Below are positions 16,000 through 19,418 of a DNA stretch of 19,418 bases, piece by piece. Origin of the DNA: Actinomycetes bacterium (GTDB lineage Bacteria > Actinomycetota > Actinomycetes > Streptosporangiales > Streptosporangiaceae). The stretch is from NCBI GenBank assembly GCA_025964635.1, contig JAOPYP010000174.1, positions 1 through 19,418 on the forward strand. Direction: 5' to 3'. Under the pieces are notes generated by a model. The model saw only the letters and a program-made list of their open reading frames with translations. It ran no database searches and was not told where the DNA came from. Both the position numbers and the translations under genes were made by a program. Every line of letters begins with the position of its first letter. Position 1 is the stretch's first letter.

Positions 16000-16023
16000 G
16001 AGGCCGGTCAGCCGGCCTCAGGC
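15996..16023. terminator. Strong bidirectional terminator hairpin between convergent genes
   Basis: GCCTGAGGCCGG (15996-16007) and CCGGCCTCAGGC (16012-16023) form a perfect 12-base-pair stem with a four-base loop (TCAG). It lies just after the plus-strand GT2 stop and overlaps the TGA stop of the minus-strand Wzz-like gene (16018-16020), so it could end transcription from both sides. There is no U-tract, which is usual in high-GC actinobacteria. Confidence 0.75.
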
Positions 16024-16650
16024 CACCCGGACCCTGCGGTACCGCCAGCGGGTGAGCAAAGGGTCACTCCAGAACGTCAGCGCAAACGCGGCGAGGACTC
16101 CTATGAGAACGATGCCGAAATACGCCTGAGCCGGCCGCCCCATGATCGGCCTGGGCACGGCCTGGGCCAGATTGACGATCGTGATCTGCGATTTTGCCGG
16201 AGCATTCCGGGCGGCCTGCATGGTCTGCAGGATCGACCGGAACTTCTGGCCGGCCGCGGCCGTCGTGGCCACGACGGCCTGCGGGCTGGTGGAACTGGCG
16301 CAGATGTGCAGGGTCGGGCTGTTATAGGAAGGGAACCTGACGTCGCCGGTATTGGTCATCAGCACGTTGTAGTAGTTCGTGACGCCCACGGCCTGGAGCT
16401 GGTGGCGGACCTGCTCAGAGTTCATCTCCGCCGAGATCATGCCCGCCACCATGGACGCCGACGCATTCTGCCCGGTGATTACGTTGCGATTCCACGGCAG
16501 GGGCGGTGCGCTCAGGAAAAGCTGCTCGCAGCCGCGGTAGGTGATTGCCCGGCCATGCACCGCCCACAGCCCGCCCATCGTGCACAGCAGGACAGCAGCG
16601 AGCACATACCACCGGCGGCCCAGCTTGCCGACCCATTCCTGGGCAGTCAT
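16018..16650 (-). CDS. Small Wzz-like two-TM membrane protein (polysaccharide co-polymerase-like)
   Basis: The 210-residue product has one membrane segment near the N-terminus (about 13-31, YVLAAVLLCTMGGLWAV), an extracytoplasmic domain of about 140 residues, and a second segment near the C-terminus (about 172-190, YFGIVLIGVLAAFALTFW) followed by a basic tail. This is the topology of Wzz chain-length determinants, and there is no kinase domain or Walker motif. ATG 16650 has GGGAG seven bases upstream. The frame extends to 16701, but that part lacks an SD. It shares a QL-x-A-[VL]-GVT motif and overall layout with the divergent 16873 protein, suggesting paralogues. The function in chain length or export is inferred from topology and context. 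Confidence 0.72.
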   Translation of the reverse strand: MTAQEWVGKLGRRWYVLAAVLLCTMGGLWAVHGRAITYRGCEQLFLSAPPLPWNRNVITGQNASASMVAGMISAEMNSEQVRHQLQAVGVTNYYNVLMTNTGDVRFPSYNSPTLHICASSTSPQAVVATTAAAGQKFRSILQTMQAARNAPAKSQITIVNLAQAVPRPIMGRPAQAYFGIVLIGVLAAFALTFWSDPLLTRWRYRRVRVA

Positions 16651-16872
16651 GACATCACTCCCGTAACTGATGGCGCCGGGCCGCGACGCTCGCCCCGCCA
16701 CTCCGCCAGATGTGCCTCGACTATATAACTACCGGCCCCAGATCCGTGGATGTCCTGCCTAATTCCCTTATCTGCACTATAGTCATGCACTACCTGCCCG
16801 CGCGCCCCCGCAGCGGTGGCGGGGGAAGACGTCTGGCCATAGCTGAGATGCCAGTTTGCCGAAGGATGGAAC
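16651..16872. promoter_or_regulatory. Divergent AT-rich promoter region between the two Wzz-like genes
   Basis: This 222-base region is notably AT-rich for the window around 16720-16790 (ACTATATAACTA, AATTCCCTTATCTGCACTATAGTC). It contains the 8-base palindrome ACTATAGT, TGCACTA twice (16773-16779 and 16786-16792, 13-base period) and the shared 16-base element at 16824-16839. It should hold promoters for both directions, but I cannot assign a convincing -35/-10 pair. The SD of the plus gene is AAGGA near 16862. Confidence 0.5.
16824..16839. promoter_or_regulatory. Shared 16-base element with palindromic AGACGTCT core (copy 2)
   Basis: The plus strand reads GGAAGACGTCTGGCCA, one mismatch from copy 1 at 5059-5074. 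The palindrome is at 16827-16834. It is 33 bases upstream of the Wzz-like ATG at 16873. It is a candidate operator linking the two transcription units. Confidence 0.35.
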
Positions 16873-17628
16873 ATGGATTTCGGGGAAATGTTGCGCGTAC
16901 TGCGGCGGCGCTGGATCGTCGCCGTAGTCGGCGCGTTGCTAACGGTAAGCGCAACGCTTGGCGCTTACAAAGCGTGGCCCAGCAAGTACCAATCATCCGC
17001 CGAGATCACGCTGATCGGCTCGAAAAGCATGGCGAACGCGGCCGGGAATGGCGGCAATCCCTACCTCGCGGTCGCCAACCTCGATCCGGTGGCGAGCATA
17101 CTGGCCGGTAACGTGGCTTCGGACCAGGCGGTCAAGCAATTGCGCGCGCTTGGTGTCACCTATGCCTACACCGCCGTGGTGCCTCAATTCGCCGCCGGGC
17201 CGTTCGTGCAGATCACGGTCACCGGCAAGGTTCCCGCACTGGTCACTCAGCAATTGCCGATCGTGATCCGGTTCACTGAGCAGCGGCTGACCCAGCTGCA
17301 GCAGGAAACTGCCATTCCCACGCCGCCGAGAGCCACCCTGACCACCCAGGTGATCGTGCCGCCGAGCACTCCCTCGAAGGTGCTCAAGACCAAGCTCGAA
17401 GTGGTGGCCGGGGTCTTCGTCCTCTTTTTGGTGGGCACCCTGATCGTCATCGCCATCGTCGACAACGTGCGCAAGCGGCGGTCGGGGAAGCGGCGCGCGG
17501 TTACTGACCGGGATGACGCCGGCTCCGGGAGCGCCGCCGAGAGCGCACCGGGCGGGGGCGGCGAGATGGTCAGTGCCGACCCCTACTGGCGGACCGAGGA
17601 CGCAGCGTCGCCCACGCGGGTGCGATGA
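16873..17628 (+). CDS. Wzz-type chain-length determinant (polysaccharide co-polymerase) without kinase domain
   Basis: The 251-residue product starts MDFGEMLRVLRRRWIVAVVG, the typical short cytoplasmic head and first TM helix (about 13-31) of Wzz proteins. It has an extracytoplasmic domain (about 35-172) with coiled-coil-like FTEQRLTQLQQE (134-145), a Pro-rich turn and TM2 (about 177-196). A basic stop-transfer (RKRRSGKRR) and a Gly/Ser-rich cytoplasmic tail follow. There is no Walker A/B, so no built-in BY-kinase. ATG 16873 has AAGGA about six bases upstream. Its stop overlaps the polymerase start (ATGA at 17625), so Wzz and Wzy-like proteins are made together, fitting control of polymer length. 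Confidence 0.85.
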   Translation: MDFGEMLRVLRRRWIVAVVGALLTVSATLGAYKAWPSKYQSSAEITLIGSKSMANAAGNGGNPYLAVANLDPVASILAGNVASDQAVKQLRALGVTYAYTAVVPQFAAGPFVQITVTGKVPALVTQQLPIVIRFTEQRLTQLQQETAIPTPPRATLTTQVIVPPSTPSKVLKTKLEVVAGVFVLFLVGTLIVIAIVDNVRKRRSGKRRAVTDRDDAGSGSAAESAPGGGGEMVSADPYWRTEDAASPTRVR

Positions 17629-19271
17629 GCGACGTGACGACCACCTCCGGCCCGGGGGCGGCGGTATCCCCGCCGGCCGCCCGGGTGCCGGAGGGCGTTC
17701 CCCGTGGCGGGCAGCAGGCACCGGGCCAGCCAGCCCGGGCCAGGCGGCTGCCCCACCACAGCAAGCCCGGATTCAGCTCGGTCACCCTGTTCACGGCCTA
17801 CCTGGTGCTGCTCCTGCTCATCCCGTCCAACCTCGTCTTCGCCCCGATGGGCGGGGTGGGCACGCCCGCGAACATCGTCGCGCTGGGCATCCTGCTGTGG
17901 TACGTCGTGTCGTGGATCGTCGGCCGGATCGTGCCCTCGGGCGCTGGCCGGCCGGTCCGGATCTCGATGTTCATCTTCGCGCTGGCGGTGCTGGCGAGCT
18001 TTGTCGCGGCGATGACCCGGAGCATCACCGAACTGGAGATCCTGAGCGCGGACCGCGGGCTGATCCTGATCGTGGCCTTTGCCGCCCTGGTCGTGGTGGC
18101 GAGCCAGACCATGGTCAGCTACGAGCGGCTCGACACGCTGCTGCGCCGGGCCGTCGTGCTCGGCAGCGTGGTCGCGGCGATCGGGATCGCCGAGTTCTAC
18201 ACCGGGCTCAACATCACGAACTACATCCACATCCCGGGACTCAGTCCCGCGGTGAACGTCAACACGCTGCTGTCCCGCAACGGCTTCAACCGGCCGTCCA
18301 GTACGGCGACCCAGCCCATTGAGTTCGGCGTGGTCATGGCCATGCTGCTGCCCTTCGCCCTGCAGCAGGCGTTCGACCCGGCCCGCATCGGCCGGATCCG
18401 CAAGTGGGCTCCGGTCCTGCTCCTGTTCTTCGCCATACCAATGTCCCTGTCGCGCTCGGGCATCGTCGGCCTCGCGATCGCCCTGCTGTGGATCATCCCG
18501 ACCTGGCCCCCGCAGCGCCGCAAGCCCGCCTGGGTCGTGGTCGTGCTCGGGGTCGCCTCGCTCAAGGTGGTCGCGCCCGGCCTGATCGGCACCTTCCTGG
18601 AGTACTTCGGCGGCCTGAGCGGCAGCTCGAACTCGGATGTCAGCATCTCGACGCGCACCGCTGACTACGCCGCCGCGTTCAGGTACATCGCGGAACGGCC
18701 GCTGTTCGGGCGGGGCTTCAGCACCTTCCTCCCCGAGCTGTACCGCTACACGGACAACACCTACCTCCTCGGCCTGGTCGAGTTCGGGATCGTGGGCGTC
18801 CTGGCGCTGCTGATCGTGTACTTCGCCGGGGTGCACTGCGCGGCGGCGGGCCGGCGCCTCACCCAGGATCAGCGGCAACGCGAGCTGGGGCAGGGCCTGA
18901 TTGCCTCGATCATGGTGGCCGTGGTGAGCAGCGCGACCTTCGACGCACTCACGTTCCCCATGTTCAGCGGGCTGCTCTTCCTCATCATCGGATGCGCGGG
19001 GGCCTATCTCGGCCTGATGCGGGCCCAGGCCAAGGGGCCGGCTCGCAACCGGCTGACGGACCGGGCCCAGGTCCCGGCCGTGTCCAGTCCCGGCAGCACC
19101 GGGACGGTGCGTCCTGGCCCGGACAGCACCGGGACGGTGAGTCCGGGCGCCGGCCGCCCGGCCAGGCCGCCGGCGCTGCCGCACCCGTTTTTCGGCCCCG
19201 GCGGCGGCGAGACGCTCCATGGGCGGGATCGGCAGCGCGCTGACCACGCAGCGCGGGAGGGGGATGGCTGA
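17625..19271 (+). CDS. O-antigen ligase/Wzy-type polymerase (Wzy_C family)
   Basis: It is predicted to join flipped repeat units into polymer, or to ligate polymer to an acceptor, outside the membrane. The 548-residue product has about 50 Pro/Ala-rich cytoplasmic residues, then around ten or more hydrophobic segments. Family motifs are FNRPSSTATQPIEFG (221-235), MSLSRSGIVGL (273-283) and the large extracytoplasmic loop with RTADYAAAFRYIAERPLFGR then DNTYLLGLVEFGIVG (377-391). A hydrophilic C-terminal tail from about 470 holds a short decapeptide repeat. Its start overlaps the Wzz gene (ATGA) and its TGA shares a base with the next ATG. Polymerase is preferred over ligase because of the Wzz coupling; sequence alone cannot separate them. 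Confidence 0.88.
   Translation: MSDVTTTSGPGAAVSPPAARVPEGVPRGGQQAPGQPARARRLPHHSKPGFSSVTLFTAYLVLLLLIPSNLVFAPMGGVGTPANIVALGILLWYVVSWIVGRIVPSGAGRPVRISMFIFALAVLASFVAAMTRSITELEILSADRGLILIVAFAALVVVASQTMVSYERLDTLLRRAVVLGSVVAAIGIAEFYTGLNITNYIHIPGLSPAVNVNTLLSRNGFNRPSSTATQPIEFGVVMAMLLPFALQQAFDPARIGRIRKWAPVLLLFFAIPMSLSRSGIVGLAIALLWIIPTWPPQRRKPAWVVVVLGVASLKVVAPGLIGTFLEYFGGLSGSSNSDVSISTRTADYAAAFRYIAERPLFGRGFSTFLPELYRYTDNTYLLGLVEFGIVGVLALLIVYFAGVHCAAAGRRLTQDQRQRELGQGLIASIMVAVVSSATFDALTFPMFSGLLFLIIGCAGAYLGLMRAQAKGPARNRLTDRAQVPAVSSPGSTGTVRPGPDSTGTVSPGAGRPARPPALPHPFFGPGGGETLHGRDRQRADHAAREGDG
19094..19139. repeat. Two-copy in-frame repeat in the tail of the Wzy-like gene
   Basis: CAGCACCGGGACGGTG is identical at 19094-19109 and 19124-19139, a 30-base (ten-codon) period. 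It encodes STGTV-R-P / STGTV-S-P in a Pro/Gly/Ser/Thr-rich cytoplasmic tail. Confidence 0.75.
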
Positions 19272-19418
19272 TGACTGACCCGACGATATCCCGGTCGGCG
19301 GGACGCTGGCCGGGCCGCTACGGCCGGGGCCGGGCGACCGTACTGCTCGGGGTGGTGGCGGCCGCCGCGATCACGGCGGCGGGATGCTCGAGCCCGTCGC
19401 CCCGCTCGCAGCCGACGG
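19271..19418 (+). CDS. Putative lipoprotein, N-terminal part, cut by window edge
   Basis: ATG 19271 shares its A with the TGA of the Wzy-like gene (TGATG), and 49 codons are visible. The N-terminus is basic (RYGRGR), followed by a hydrophobic stretch VLLGVVAAAAITAAGCSS, with a lipobox-like AAGC and C39 as the likely lipidated cysteine. The -3 residue is Ala, not the preferred Leu, so the lipobox is slightly weak. After the cysteine comes a Ser/Pro-rich tether. The mature domain lies beyond the window, so its function is unknown. In this position an extracellular glycosidase or binding protein for the polymer is plausible but unproven. Confidence 0.65.
   Translation, partial: MTDPTISRSAGRWPGRYGRGRATVLLGVVAAAAITAAGCSSPSPRSQPT

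Noticed and set aside
17583..19247. 554-codon open frame on the minus strand opposite the Wzy-like gene
   Set aside because: The composition is rich in Asp/Arg/His/Gly without hydrophobic cores, and the opposite strand encodes clear Wzy_C motifs.
1..19418. Mobile element or CRISPR
   Set aside because: I found no transposase, integrase, terminal inverted repeats or regular spacer-repeat array.

Overview
This is a very GC-rich window with GTG starts, frequent ATGA/TGATG gene overlaps and AT-rich islands only between genes. That fits a high-GC actinomycete (Actinomycetota), probably filamentous; I cannot name the genus from sequence alone. Nearly all of it is an extracellular polysaccharide (EPS/capsule) locus of the Wzx/Wzy-dependent type, joined on its left to sulfate-activation genes. 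I see no rRNA, tRNA, CRISPR array or insertion sequence.

Left part (1-6027, minus strand): the start of an S9-type peptidase runs off the left edge. Next to it, in transcription order, are a GT2 glycosyltransferase, a polyprenyl-phosphate sugar-1-phosphate transferase (priming enzyme), cysQ, cysD and cysN. The priming enzyme and cysQ are only 40 bases apart and co-directional, so sulfate activation and pAp removal may be co-expressed with EPS priming.

Middle part: from 6221, a tightly overlapping plus-strand trio encodes a cytoplasmic-looking NodB-type deacetylase, an ATP-grasp ligase and a PHP-domain hydrolase, apparently a tailoring module. A convergent GT2 gene (8849-9883) shares its stop-codon bases with the PHP gene. 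A divergent 307-base region then precedes a plus-strand group: SAM methyltransferase, GT2, a 1041-residue flippase and another GT2. The flippase is the standout: two complete Wzx-like units fused in one chain, repeating at a constant 527-residue offset.

Right part: a strong hairpin separates that group from a divergent pair of small Wzz-like two-TM proteins (16018-16650 minus, 16873-17628 plus). The plus one is translationally coupled to an O-antigen ligase/Wzy-type polymerase (17625-19271), which is coupled to the start of a lipoprotein gene cut by the right edge.

Working model (inference): the priming enzyme loads a sugar phosphate on undecaprenyl phosphate; up to four GT2 enzymes extend it; the methyltransferase and the deacetylase/ATP-grasp/PHP trio modify it; the double Wzx flips it; the Wzy-like protein polymerises it with length control by the Wzz-like pair. 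CysDN/CysQ may supply and balance PAPS for sulfation, although no sulfotransferase or APS kinase is inside the window. A 16-base element with a palindromic AGACGTCT core lies upstream of both the priming enzyme and the Wzz/Wzy genes and may co-regulate them.
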